DNA of 64,000 nucleotides, from assembly GCA_002295635.1 (NCBI GenBank), contig DBHK01000025.1:124001-188000 (forward strand), read 5' to 3'. The notes beneath the pieces were generated by a model. The model saw nothing but the letters and a program-made list of their open reading frames with translations. It was not told where the DNA came from and made no database searches. Positions within the stretch are counted from its first letter, which is position 1, and every line of letters begins with the position of its first letter. Shown here piece after piece: positions 25,218-34,054 of the stretch. The position numbers and the translations under genes were made by a program. Origin of the DNA: UBA830 sp002295635. Its GTDB lineage: Bacteria > Pseudomonadota > Alphaproteobacteria > MPNO01 > UBA830.

Positions 25218-26374
25218 GTGGCCGTCCGACAGTGCTGCTCGAGCCATGCTGAGAGGAGGTGGGCGCTTGTATCAGCACCGTTGGCTTTAAGCCCCGAGAT
25301 ATCCGGTGGCGGGGCGGCCAGTGCTTCATTTACGGCGTGGGCAAGGGCTTGCGGGCTCAACTGATCTTCCTTAATACTGCGGATACCGTTGCGGTCTTCC
25401 AGAAGACGCGCGCGCAGCGTCTGTTCCGTTTCCAGACCGCCGGCATAGGGCACGATCACGCCACGGGTCTGCGCCGCTAACATTTCCATAACTGTGTTGT
25501 AACCACCCTGGCTGATTGAGAGCGTGCAATTCGCCATCAGCGTAGTAAAATCCGCCCGGGCCCGTTCGACGGCGATACCCTCTGGCGCGTCTTCTTTCAG
25601 CTGATCAAATATGGCCTGCGGCAGGGCATGGCCGACGAGAATACGCCATAGGCGATCGGAAAGTTCCGTTTCTTTCCTAGCTAACATGGCGGCTCTAAAG
25701 AGTTCCTCAGAGACAGCCCCCCCGCCGGCGGAAACAATCACCTCGTCGGCACCCGGCCCACCTGGTATTTTTTTCGGCGTGTCCACAACATATCCACTAT
25801 AGGCGACGATATCCGAAATCCGGTCAGCGGGGCCAAAAGTATCGCCGAAGGGTATTAGTTTTGGATCACCGTGAATAAGTATGCGATCATAATAGGTTTC
25901 GATCCGCGACAACATCTCTTCCACACGCTGTGGCTTGGGTGGTTTGACCAAGATGTCGCGGACCGAAGATACAATAAGTGGTCGGTTTGGCCGTGTCTTT
26001 GCGGCATCTAACAGCGCGGTCAGTTCGTTGCGCAGTTGGCGCCGCCCAAATGGAAACAGCTCCGTGATGACAGCATCCGGGGAACAAGCTTCATAAGCCT
26101 GCAACAGGAGCCCGCGGCGCCGTTCATAGAAAGCTTCATCGATTTCCAGACCATTTTCGTCGACCAGGGTTTTAAAATGCTTATCTGCCGCGCGCACGGG
26201 TGGTAGCTGGATCAGCTTTGCACCTGTTACGTCGAGGCCCGGCACATCGTGACCGCCGGACACGATGGTCACGTCCATACCTGCGCGGCTGAATGCCCGC
26301 GAAAGGGTCGCGGTTCGTTTCAGATGTCCTATCCCGAGCAGATGCTGCACCCAGAAAAATATTCTAGGTGCCAT
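25214..26374 (-). CDS. Glycosyltransferase, predicted GT-B type (COG4671-like), copy 1
   Basis: The product has 386 residues from an ATG with GGAGGG four bases upstream; a start four codons earlier is less likely. HLLGIGHLKR at residues 11-20 is the sugar-acceptor loop typical of this MurG-like group. VIVSAGGGAVSEELF and SISQGGYNTVMEML (about 280-293) form the nucleotide-sugar-binding half. It overlaps the histidine phosphatase gene by 11 bases. A second member of the same group (29400-30620) begins the operon; the two share the GIGHL/GLGHL and GGYNT motifs and may add different sugars. Substrates unknown. Confidence 0.82.
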   Translation of the reverse strand: MAPRIFFWVQHLLGIGHLKRTATLSRAFSRAGMDVTIVSGGHDVPGLDVTGAKLIQLPPVRAADKHFKTLVDENGLEIDEAFYERRRGLLLQAYEACSPDAVITELFPFGRRQLRNELTALLDAAKTRPNRPLIVSSVRDILVKPPKPQRVEEMLSRIETYYDRILIHGDPKLIPFGDTFGPADRISDIVAYSGYVVDTPKKIPGGPGADEVIVSAGGGAVSEELFRAAMLARKETELSDRLWRILVGHALPQAIFDQLKEDAPEGIAVERARADFTTLMANCTLSISQGGYNTVMEMLAAQTRGVIVPYAGGLETEQTLRARLLEDRNGIRSIKEDQLSPQALAHAVNEALAAPPPDISGLKANGADTSAHLLSAWLEQHCRTAT

Positions 26375-26972
26375 TATTCCCTCCATTCTCTGTCAGGGGA
26401 ACGTTCAGCGCTTCGATCGCGAAACCACCATCCGAATCAGCTTCGAATATGTGAACACTGGCCCAATTCATTTTTTCCGGCGGTTTGCCAACCATACTCC
26501 ATCCGGTCGCTAATGACAGCGCCGCCCGTATGATTCCCTGGTGGCAGACAGCGCCGGTCGGTTGTCCTGTAGCCGCTATCTCGCGTGCCCAAGCGGCCAC
26601 GCGGTCGCGTACGTCTCGCGGGCTTTCGCCCCCGTGCGGCCGCAGATCAAGCCCCTTTGCGGCTCGGATAGAAATCTCATCGCCGTATATTTCTTCCAGC
26701 TCCGAACGGGTGTGGCCTTCCCATGCGCCCCAGTCCATTTCAATAATCGCGGGGTCAAGCTGAGTGATTTCAAGCGAGAGTATTTCGGCCGTCTGCTGCG
26801 CTCGGCTAAGGGGGCTAGAAACCCACCGAAACACCCGATAGGCGTCGGGAACGCGCCATTTCGCGACTTCCTCGCACCCTTCCGCCGACAGTGGGCGGTC
26901 AGTGCGGCCCTGTAGCCGATGCTCCCCGTTCCAGTCGGTTGGTCCGTGGCGGATCAAAGCAATCTCCGTCAT
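26364..26972 (-). CDS. Histidine phosphatase superfamily protein
   Basis: The product has 202 residues. The phosphoryl-accepting motif is RHG at residues 8-10 (IALIRHGPTDWN), followed by LQGRTDRPLSAEG, the WVSSPLSRAQQTAEI segment and the second catalytic His in VCHQGII. It belongs with phosphoglycerate-mutase-like small-molecule phosphatases. It is translated from an ATGA overlap with the upstream glycosyltransferase, so it presumably dephosphorylates a sugar phosphate or similar intermediate of the glycan pathway, which is an inference. All catalytic residues I can see are intact. Confidence 0.88.
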   Translation of the reverse strand: MTEIALIRHGPTDWNGEHRLQGRTDRPLSAEGCEEVAKWRVPDAYRVFRWVSSPLSRAQQTAEILSLEITQLDPAIIEMDWGAWEGHTRSELEEIYGDEISIRAAKGLDLRPHGGESPRDVRDRVAAWAREIAATGQPTGAVCHQGIIRAALSLATGWSMVGKPPEKMNWASVHIFEADSDGGFAIEALNVPLTENGGNNGT

Positions 26973-28120
26973 ACGGCCCCCAACTCCACAGCGCCACGCA
27001 AAATACGGTCGAGCGTGACCGCCGCGGATGTTATATCGTTTTCTGAGGCCGTGCGAGCAAGTGCCTTCTTTGAGAATACGGACCGCCTATTCGGCGCAAC
27101 GAGCAATTCCGCAGTGGCGGTGGCAAATGCACCAACATCCCCGACAAGACACAAAAGCCCAGTTTCGCCGTGTCTGACAAAATCTGGAACCCCGCCGGTT
27201 TCACCTGCGACCACTGGTAGTCCCGTGGCTTGGGCTTCCAACATTGCCATCCCGTATGCCTCGTTCACAGCAGGCCAGACCATTAAATCCGCCGCTGCGT
27301 ATAACGCAGGCAGTTCCTCAGGCATGACCCCACCCGCGAACCGGATGCGATTACTGGCCAAATCTGCAAACGCGGCTTCCACCGGTAAACGAGCGGGGCC
27401 GTCGCCTACGATCAGAAGCGCCCATTCACTATTCTGTAGACGACCTAGTGCCTCGGCCAGCACCCGGTAACTGGCGAGCTTGTCTCCGTCCCGCATCATT
27501 CCAACCGCCAACAGTATCGGGGTGTTACCGTCCACCTGAAAGCGCCCGACGATATCTGCTCGATGTTTTATCCGGTTTTTTGCGGCAAGCGCGAAAGGCG
27601 TCGTGTCGGTGAACGGCGGAAGAGTGTGATATCTGCCGGGATCTTCTAGCAACGGTTGCACGCAGGCGGCGTCTCGCTGCGACAGGCCGATAATTCCTAG
27701 CCCGTGCTTGATGGCCGATTCCGCCGCTCTGTACCCAATGTCCCAGGGCCCACCCGCCTGTTTAGGCGCGTGGGAAACCTCGGCGAGAAAATAGGGTATT
27801 TCGAGGGCCTCGCTGACAGCCGGCCCGATCCAGTCCGGCGCTTTGTGGTATACGTGATATGTGAACCAGGCATCAGGCCGCCGCTCGGAATTTCCCCTCT
27901 GCCAGTTCTCGATCAGAACCCTTGCTTCCTCTTGTGCCCCCTGGGCAAGCGCCCTCTGGGTTGCTGGATCCCCGATACCGTCGCGGCTAACGAACTCGCT
28001 GGCAATGTCCACCTTATGCCCGCACCCCAGAGCGGCAATCAGGTTGCGAGCCATTTGGCGATCGCCCGACGGCACCGGCGACGATACAGGTTTCATTGGG
28101 GCGTAGAAAGCGATCCTCAT
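26969..28120 (-). CDS. Glycosyltransferase family 4 protein
   Basis: The 383-residue product has a GT-B fold with an N-terminal MRIAFYAPMKPVSSPVPSGD (glycine-poor variant acceptor loop) and a C-terminal donor-binding block: LLAVGMMRDGDKLASYRVL, IRFAGGVMPEELPALYAAADL, then the EX7E-like VNEAYGMAMLEAQATG and VVAGETGGVPD. The donor and acceptor are unknown. It begins 11 bases after the stop of the preceding GT4 gene and overlaps the phosphatase by 4 bases. This suits a sequential pathway in one membrane-associated complex. Confidence 0.88.
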   Translation of the reverse strand: MRIAFYAPMKPVSSPVPSGDRQMARNLIAALGCGHKVDIASEFVSRDGIGDPATQRALAQGAQEEARVLIENWQRGNSERRPDAWFTYHVYHKAPDWIGPAVSEALEIPYFLAEVSHAPKQAGGPWDIGYRAAESAIKHGLGIIGLSQRDAACVQPLLEDPGRYHTLPPFTDTTPFALAAKNRIKHRADIVGRFQVDGNTPILLAVGMMRDGDKLASYRVLAEALGRLQNSEWALLIVGDGPARLPVEAAFADLASNRIRFAGGVMPEELPALYAAADLMVWPAVNEAYGMAMLEAQATGLPVVAGETGGVPDFVRHGETGLLCLVGDVGAFATATAELLVAPNRRSVFSKKALARTASENDITSAAVTLDRILRGAVELGAV

Positions 28121-28131
28121 CGTACGAAGCT

Positions 28132-29385
28132 TCAGGCCGCATCGCGGTCGGATAAAGTGACCGCTGCACCTAGCTTGGCTGCAAGCCGGTCGATCCCCGC
28201 CCTGAATGAAAATGCGCTTCGTACGCGCGCCTCTCCAGCGCGGCCTAGAAACAGTCTGCGTTCGGAATTTACAGCGAGCGTCGCGATTGCGTTTCTGAGT
28301 GCATCAGGGTTATCCGCCGGGACCAGCACCCCAGTTTCGCCGTCGACGATCAACTCCGGAATGGCTGAAACATCGGTAGCAACACAGACTAAGCCCTGGC
28401 TCTGAGCTTCCATCAGTACATTTGGAAGACCGTCGCGGTCACCATCGTTACCGACCCGGCTTGCCAAAACGAACAAGTCGGCCTTTCGGTATAGATTGCG
28501 CACTTCACCTTGCGGCAATGCGCCGAACCAGACCACTCTGTCCGCGATACCAAGCCGTTCGGCCCGCACTTTTAAGCGGTCACACAATTCGCCGCCGCCG
28601 ACATGCCACAGCCGCCAATTGATATGTGAAGGCAATCCCGCCACCGCATCGAGGAGAATGTCGTGACCCTTTTTCTCCACCGCTCGGCCCACACACAAGA
28701 AGTACAATGGGTCGTCAGGATCAGACCCATCGCGCAAGGCCCTTCTGTTCGGCGCGGGCGGAAATCGATCAGCGTCCAGCCCATGATAGACCAACTCCAC
28801 TTTTCCTTCCCCGTTGTCCAGCGCCGCCAGATGGTCTCGAGCATAGCCAGAACAGGTAACCAGCCAGCTAGCGGCGGCCAATTTTTCTCGCTTCTCCCAT
28901 TCCGGCGTGGTCCAGATATCCTTTGCGTGGGCGGATACAGTCCAGGGCCTTCCAGTCAGCGCAGCTGCGTAGCGTGCGACGGATGCGGGCGTGTGTAGAA
29001 AATGAGCATGGATATGTTCTATATCTGGCGCCAGTTCATGTGCCAGCACGAGGGCCTGCCCGAAGCGACGGATTCGGTTAGTTGTCCTGTCGCGGTATAA
29101 ATCTCGTAGCCATGCACGCCGAACTTTCCGGTAGGCTGACAATTTCCGCATTTTGCGCCAAGCAACCCACACCCGTCGTGGTTCTTGGTAAAGATATTCC
29201 GGAAGATATCGTACGGGGGCCTCAATTTCTTCGTGTACCGGATGTTTTTGGCTGTCCGTCGGGTGTCGTAGAGATACGATCTCGACATCGAGCCCTCGTT
29301 CTTCAAGGCCCCGAATCTCTTGGGCTATAAAGGTTTCCGACAAACGTGGGTACCCTTTGACTACTATGGCGATGCGGCCAGACAT
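28132..29385 (-). CDS. Glycosyltransferase family 4 protein
   Basis: The product has 417 residues. The N-terminal half (IAIVVKGYPRLSETFIAQEI, then HIHAHFLHTPASVARY) is typical of colanic-acid/exopolysaccharide GT4 enzymes, and the C-terminal half has the donor-site blocks FLCVGRAVEKKGHDILL, VVWFGALPQGEVRNLYRKAD, then VLMEAQSQGLVCVATD and ELIVDGETGVLVP. PRLSETFIAQEI is shared by enzymes building exopolysaccharide from lipid-linked intermediates. It follows the first transferase gene by 14 bases and precedes the next by 11 bases. Donor and acceptor are not predictable. Confidence 0.9.
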   Translation of the reverse strand: MSGRIAIVVKGYPRLSETFIAQEIRGLEERGLDVEIVSLRHPTDSQKHPVHEEIEAPVRYLPEYLYQEPRRVWVAWRKMRKLSAYRKVRRAWLRDLYRDRTTNRIRRFGQALVLAHELAPDIEHIHAHFLHTPASVARYAAALTGRPWTVSAHAKDIWTTPEWEKREKLAAASWLVTCSGYARDHLAALDNGEGKVELVYHGLDADRFPPAPNRRALRDGSDPDDPLYFLCVGRAVEKKGHDILLDAVAGLPSHINWRLWHVGGGELCDRLKVRAERLGIADRVVWFGALPQGEVRNLYRKADLFVLASRVGNDGDRDGLPNVLMEAQSQGLVCVATDVSAIPELIVDGETGVLVPADNPDALRNAIATLAVNSERRLFLGRAGEARVRSAFSFRAGIDRLAAKLGAAVTLSDRDAA

Positions 29386-29399
29386 GGCGATACGGTCGT

Positions 29400-30620
29400 T
29401 CAGACTCGGCCTGCAATGGCAGCGATTGGTTTTGCGCGGCGCCCAGTAAGGCGGCGTGCCAGCCGGTTAACGTTTGGCAGTCCGTCGAGTAGCCCCGGTA
29501 CGACGATATCGGATGGACGGTTCTGTTGTGGCAGGTGGCGCAGAGCGGTCGCCATGTCCCTAGCATTGCGGATACCGTCATCCTCCAGCATACGGACAAG
29601 GCCCAATTCTTGGGCACGATCCGCCCTGATGAACTGCTCCATACGAGGTACCGTTCGCGGGATGACCAGAGCCGGTTTGTCGAAGGAAAGGATCTCGCAA
29701 AATGTGTTATAACCCCCCATTGCCACGATGCCCGCCGCGGCTTGGATCAATGGTTCGATATTGGCCTCGAACGTTATCGCTTCAACATTTTTAAGTTCTG
29801 CGACTCGACGGCTGAACTCGAGTTGTTTTTCTTGTTGCATGAACGGTCCGAACACCATCAATGCCGGATAGGGTGGCGTGGCCTCTGACTCGTAAGCGCG
29901 GAGCACCCAATCGACCATTGCTTCCCCGTCTCCACCGCCTCCCGGCGTCACTAACAGGTGAGGCTGGTCGAAAGGAACCGCATGTTCGGCGTTGGGCGCG
30001 CCGCGCGCGGCGTCACGTTCCAGATATCCGGTGTAAACCATTTTGCGCCGGACCTGTTGAGGTAACGTAATCTCCGCAAGGGGGTCACAGATTTGCGGCA
30101 AACCGTAGACCCAAATCTGATCGTAAAGGTGTTCAAGCGCCGGAATGACATTCTTACGCTCCCATTCAGGCGCTAACAACGATGGCTCATCCATTACGTC
30201 GCGCAACCCCAGAACCAGAGGTGTACCGCGTTCACACAGCATTTCTAATGTTTCCGCAACCTCCCCCCGCAGGCCCAGAGGCTCCTTGTCGACAATGAAG
30301 ATATTTGGATCGAATACTTCAGCTGTGTGCTTGATGATTGATGCGCGTAGCGCAACGGTCTGTTCAATATCGAGATCTAGGCTGTGAGACGTGTAATCGC
30401 CGTTACGCAGCTTTATTACACCGGGCACCCTTACGAAATCGACCCTTCGCTTGAAATCGAAATTCCCTATGATTGGCGATCCAGAAAGAATAATTACGGA
30501 CATGTTTTGGTTCTGGTCCACGAGAGCATGAGCGATAGCACGACAACGCCGCAGATGCCCGAGTCCGAAGCTATCATGGCTGTAAATGAGTGCTCGCTGC
30601 GGCTGTTTATTTGTCATCAT
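29400..30620 (-). CDS. Glycosyltransferase, predicted GT-B type (COG4671-like), copy 2
   Basis: This is the first gene of the eleven-gene minus-strand operon. The start chosen is the ATG at 30620 (product 406 residues), with another ATG directly after it; a more upstream start at 30674 adds an unrelated leader. HDSFGLGHLRRC near residues 11-22 is the acceptor loop, LLVTPGGGGDGEAMVDW the middle, and AMGGYNTFCEIL with VIPRTVPRMEQFIRA the donor site. It is a distant paralogue of the 25214 gene. It probably catalyses an early or late step of glycan assembly. The promoter should lie in 30621-30865. Confidence 0.82.
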   Translation of the reverse strand: MMTNKQPQRALIYSHDSFGLGHLRRCRAIAHALVDQNQNMSVIILSGSPIIGNFDFKRRVDFVRVPGVIKLRNGDYTSHSLDLDIEQTVALRASIIKHTAEVFDPNIFIVDKEPLGLRGEVAETLEMLCERGTPLVLGLRDVMDEPSLLAPEWERKNVIPALEHLYDQIWVYGLPQICDPLAEITLPQQVRRKMVYTGYLERDAARGAPNAEHAVPFDQPHLLVTPGGGGDGEAMVDWVLRAYESEATPPYPALMVFGPFMQQEKQLEFSRRVAELKNVEAITFEANIEPLIQAAAGIVAMGGYNTFCEILSFDKPALVIPRTVPRMEQFIRADRAQELGLVRMLEDDGIRNARDMATALRHLPQQNRPSDIVVPGLLDGLPNVNRLARRLTGRRAKPIAAIAGRV

Positions 30621-30865
30621 GCATGAACCAATGGGTTTTGCGCAGAATATCGCATGCCTTGGACATCTCCCCAAATATTATATGTCTGGAGGGATCTTTT
30701 TCTGATATTAACACATTTTACTATGAATTAGATAAAAGCTGATATTTAGCACGATATAGATAAAAGCCGGCATGGCTATTCAATAGGCGGCACGTTGCGG
30801 TAATATGGGGTACTGTCGCAAACATACCGACAGCTTATACGTTCGTCGCATCGGTGGGGATCCAA
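30621..30865. promoter_or_regulatory. Divergent regulatory region with an 11-base direct repeat
   Basis: This 245-base AT-rich spacer separates the glycan operon (minus) from the ABC exporter group (plus), so it must hold both promoters. TAGATAAAAGC occurs twice in the same orientation (30729-30739 and 30757-30767), 28 bases apart, and could be a regulator binding site. No strong promoter match was seen for either side. Confidence 0.4.
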
Positions 30866-33517
30866 GTGGAAACAAGCATTTACCGTTACGTCATGAAGTA
30901 TTCGCTGCGTCAGCAGGTCATTCTGACGCTTATGGCGATTGCGTCGTTCCCCTTCTTATATGCCTTTTACGAATTACCAAAGATGATCGTTAACGGTGCA
31001 ATTCAAGCCAAAAGTGTCAGCTTTCCAACTACGATGGTGGGTGTTGAGTTAGACCAAATTAACTATCTCTGGGTCCTGTGTGCCGGTTTTCTCATTCTTG
31101 TGATTGTTAATCAGGCGTTTAAATACGCGATCAATCTCTACGCAGGGATAACGGGCGAACGTATGTTGCGCCGGCTACGTTTCCAGCTATACGGTAGAAT
31201 TCTGAGGTTTCCGCTACCACAGTTTCGAAAAACATCATCGTCCGAAATGGTGACTATGATCACCGCTGAGGTCGAGCCGTTGGGCGGGTTTGTCGGCGAT
31301 GCTTTTAAGTTACCGGTATTCCAAGGCGGCTACCTACTAGTCATTCTCGCGTTTTTGTTTGTTCAGAACTGGTTTATGGCGCTTGCCGCGATCGCGCTAT
31401 ACCCACTCCAGGGCTACCTGATCCCGAAGCTGCAAAGCCGTGTAAGAGTGTTTAGCAAGCAAAGGGTTCGTTTGGTGCGTCAGCTGTCCGACCGTATCGG
31501 CGAAACAGCAAATGGTGTTGTTGAAATTCATTCAAATAACAGCGCTCGGCGCGAGTTGGCTGAATTTTCTGGCCGCCTAGGGGCCTTATACGATGTCCGC
31601 CTCCAGATTTATATTTGGAAGTTTATAATCAAATTCCTGAATAATTCGATAAATCAACTCGGCCCATTTTGCTTCTACGCGATTGGTGGCTGGCTAGCAA
31701 TAAAGGGCGAACTCGAGATCGGCACACTTATGGCAGCTATCGCCGCCCATAAGGACCTCGCAGCACCCTGGAAAGAACTTCTGAATTTTTATCAGCGTCA
31801 AGCAGATGCAAAAATTAAGTACGAGCAGGTGATGGAACAGTTCCAGCCGCCAGGAATGATGGAAGAAAGTCGCCAGGTAGGTGAACCAGAGTCGGTGGAG
31901 CCGCTGCGTGGCGACGTTGTAGCCTCTGGCCTGTCCTTGGGGGATGACACGGGCGCCACGCTGGTCGATAGTGCCTCTTTCACCTTTGATACCTCCGAAC
32001 ATGTCGCAATGGTTGGTGGTGGCGGTTCCGGGAAGGAAGAAACGGCCCAGCTTTTAGCAGCTCTTCTGGAGCCAACTGGAGGCGGCCTACAGATCGGCCC
32101 AGAAAAGCTTGGGGATATGCCGGAGGCAGTCACAGGCAGAAGGCTCTCTTACGTTGGCGCATCGGCTTATCTATTCTCGAATACTATTCGCGATAACCTG
32201 CTCTACGGCGTCCAACATCTACCTCTAATAGAACCCAATTACACCGAAGACGAACGCCGAATTCATGAAAGTCGGTTGTCTGAGGCTACTGCTTCGGGCA
32301 ATTCCACCGACGACCTCAATGCCAACTGGATAGACTATAACGGTGCTGGCGTACCGGATGATGACGCTCTTCTCAAACGCATCTTCGATGTTCTGGAAAT
32401 GGTCAAGTTGGATCAAGATATCTATACCCTAGGACTTCGCAGCGTCGTTGATCCGACGGCCCAGTCAGGCTTAGCAGATAAATTCTTGGAGGCCCGAAAC
32501 GAATTTCGTAGTCGCGTTACTGACCCGGATATTGCCGCGCTGGTCGAGGGGTTTGACTCGGAGCGTTACAATCAAAATGCTACACTTGGAGAGAACCTGC
32601 TGTTCGGCACCCCGGTAGGGCCCTCTTTTGATATGGATCGCCTTGCTGAAAACGAATATGTAATTTCTGTCCTCGACGGCCAAGGCCTGACGAGTCGAAT
32701 GCTCGAGGCCGGCCAGCAGATCGCCTCTACTATGGCTGAAGTATTCGCGGGGCTGTCCGCTGGGCATCCGTTCTTCGAACAATTCAGTTTCATATCATCC
32801 GAGGATCTTCCGGAACTTCAGTCGATCCTAACGCGGATCAGCCGTGATGGGATAGATGCGATCCGACCAGAAGAACGAACTATGCTTCTATCTTTGCCAT
32901 TCAAGATTTCCCCTTCGCGCCATCGTTTAGGGGTGATCGACGATGCCCTCCAAGAGCAAATATTGAAAGCCCGTCACGCCTTTTCAGAAAATCTCCCGGA
33001 CGAACTGGAGGGGGGGATAGAATTTTTTGATAAGGACACGTACAACTCGGCCGGGACACTACAAGATAATATCTTGTTCGGGAAACTTGCTTACGGTCAA
33101 GCGGGCGGCGCCGATCGGGTCGGTGAAATTGTATCCGCGATTATCAGCGACCTTGGCTTGCGTAACATCGTGATGGAAGTTGGCTTAGATTTCCATGCCG
33201 GTATAGGCGGAGGACGGCTTTCCAGCGCCCAACGACAGAAGATCGGTATTGCTCGGGCAGTTCTTAAACGGCCTGATGTACTTATCTTAAATGAAGCCAC
33301 TGGAAGCCTAGATGGGGCAACACAGACGGCGCTACTCTCCAACCTGCGTGACGAAATGAGTGGTCGTGGAGTGGTATGGGCACTAAACCGTGCAACTATG
33401 GCAGAGAGTTTTGACAAGATCTTAGTAATGAAGTCCGGACGTGTCACTGAACAAGGTAGCTGGGATGAACTCAACAGGGAGGGTTCGGATTTTTACGAAC
33501 TTCTGCAGTCTGAATGA
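30866..33517 (+). CDS. ABC exporter (TMD-NBD half-transporter) with an expanded, degenerate ATPase domain
   Basis: The start is the GTG at 30866, with GGTGGGG six bases upstream; an earlier GTG adds four residues. The product is 883 residues, against about 600 for normal exporters. Residues 1-320 are a six-helix exporter membrane domain. The ATPase domain has Walker A GGGGSGKE at 384-391 (the usual Ser/Thr is Glu), no Gln in the Q-loop, then about 290 extra residues before signature LSSAQ (785-789), Walker B ILNEAT (Asn in place of Asp) near 806-811, and Asn841 where the switch His belongs. The extra stretch holds two more Q-loop-like segments: NTIRDNLLYG (439-448), ATLGENLLFG (572-581), GTLQDNILFG (730-739). 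Weak or regulatory ATP hydrolysis is likely. It probably exports a lipid-linked or glycan product. Confidence 0.8.
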   Translation: METSIYRYVMKYSLRQQVILTLMAIASFPFLYAFYELPKMIVNGAIQAKSVSFPTTMVGVELDQINYLWVLCAGFLILVIVNQAFKYAINLYAGITGERMLRRLRFQLYGRILRFPLPQFRKTSSSEMVTMITAEVEPLGGFVGDAFKLPVFQGGYLLVILAFLFVQNWFMALAAIALYPLQGYLIPKLQSRVRVFSKQRVRLVRQLSDRIGETANGVVEIHSNNSARRELAEFSGRLGALYDVRLQIYIWKFIIKFLNNSINQLGPFCFYAIGGWLAIKGELEIGTLMAAIAAHKDLAAPWKELLNFYQRQADAKIKYEQVMEQFQPPGMMEESRQVGEPESVEPLRGDVVASGLSLGDDTGATLVDSASFTFDTSEHVAMVGGGGSGKEETAQLLAALLEPTGGGLQIGPEKLGDMPEAVTGRRLSYVGASAYLFSNTIRDNLLYGVQHLPLIEPNYTEDERRIHESRLSEATASGNSTDDLNANWIDYNGAGVPDDDALLKRIFDVLEMVKLDQDIYTLGLRSVVDPTAQSGLADKFLEARNEFRSRVTDPDIAALVEGFDSERYNQNATLGENLLFGTPVGPSFDMDRLAENEYVISVLDGQGLTSRMLEAGQQIASTMAEVFAGLSAGHPFFEQFSFISSEDLPELQSILTRISRDGIDAIRPEERTMLLSLPFKISPSRHRLGVIDDALQEQILKARHAFSENLPDELEGGIEFFDKDTYNSAGTLQDNILFGKLAYGQAGGADRVGEIVSAIISDLGLRNIVMEVGLDFHAGIGGGRLSSAQRQKIGIARAVLKRPDVLILNEATGSLDGATQTALLSNLRDEMSGRGVVWALNRATMAESFDKILVMKSGRVTEQGSWDELNREGSDFYELLQSE

Positions 33518-33584
33518 CACGAGTTGATATGAAAAAACCGCAGGACCAATTCATGATTTTCGCGACATCGGCAAGGAGAAACCA

Positions 33585-34031
33585 GTGAGCCTGAATGAAG
33601 AGGTAGAAGCCCTGCGCAGGGTGCCACTGTTTGCCAAGATCGAACCGTCAAAATTGAAATTACTCGCATTTACCAGCGAACGCTTGACCTTCGCTGCAGG
33701 CCGCGAATTGTTTCACGAGGGCGATGCAGGCGATGCCGCTTATATCATTCTCGAAGGAAAGGCTGATATCGTCATCGATACCCCAAACGGGGAGTTAGCC
33801 GTCGCAAAGGTCGGTAAAAATGATCTGATTGGCGAAATTGCCATACTGATCGACGTTCCTCGAACAGCCACAATCAGAGCGGAAACAGAACTCACCGCTC
33901 TTGTAATTACCAAGGATTTATTCTTCCAAATGATTAACGAGTTCCCGGACATGGCGGTAGAGATTATGCGGGAACTAGCCCATCGCCTAGAAGCTACGAC
34001 GTCGCAGCTACGCGAAGTCAGCAACGGGTAA
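33585..34031 (+). CDS. Stand-alone cyclic nucleotide-binding domain protein
   Basis: The product has 148 residues from a GTG preceded by AAGGAG, a good ribosome binding site. Nearly all of it is one CRP-type cNMP-binding domain: EGDAGDAAYIILEGKADI, then the phosphate-binding cassette IGEIAILIDVPRTATIRA (82-99) with the conserved Gly83, Glu84 and Arg93. There is no DNA-binding helix-turn-helix, so it is not a CRP-like transcription factor. It lies 67 bases after the odd ABC exporter and 23 bases before a methyltransferase, suggesting it senses a cyclic nucleotide and acts on the exporter by protein contact. Confidence 0.85.
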   Translation: MSLNEEVEALRRVPLFAKIEPSKLKLLAFTSERLTFAAGRELFHEGDAGDAAYIILEGKADIVIDTPNGELAVAKVGKNDLIGEIAILIDVPRTATIRAETELTALVITKDLFFQMINEFPDMAVEIMRELAHRLEATTSQLREVSNG

Positions 34032-34054
34032 AAATCCAGGAACCCGACAAGTAT

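Noticed and set aside
27704..28405. 233-codon plus-strand frame inside two glycosyltransferase genes
   Set aside because: Shadow of GC-rich coding sequence on the other strand. It spans a gene boundary and has no motif.
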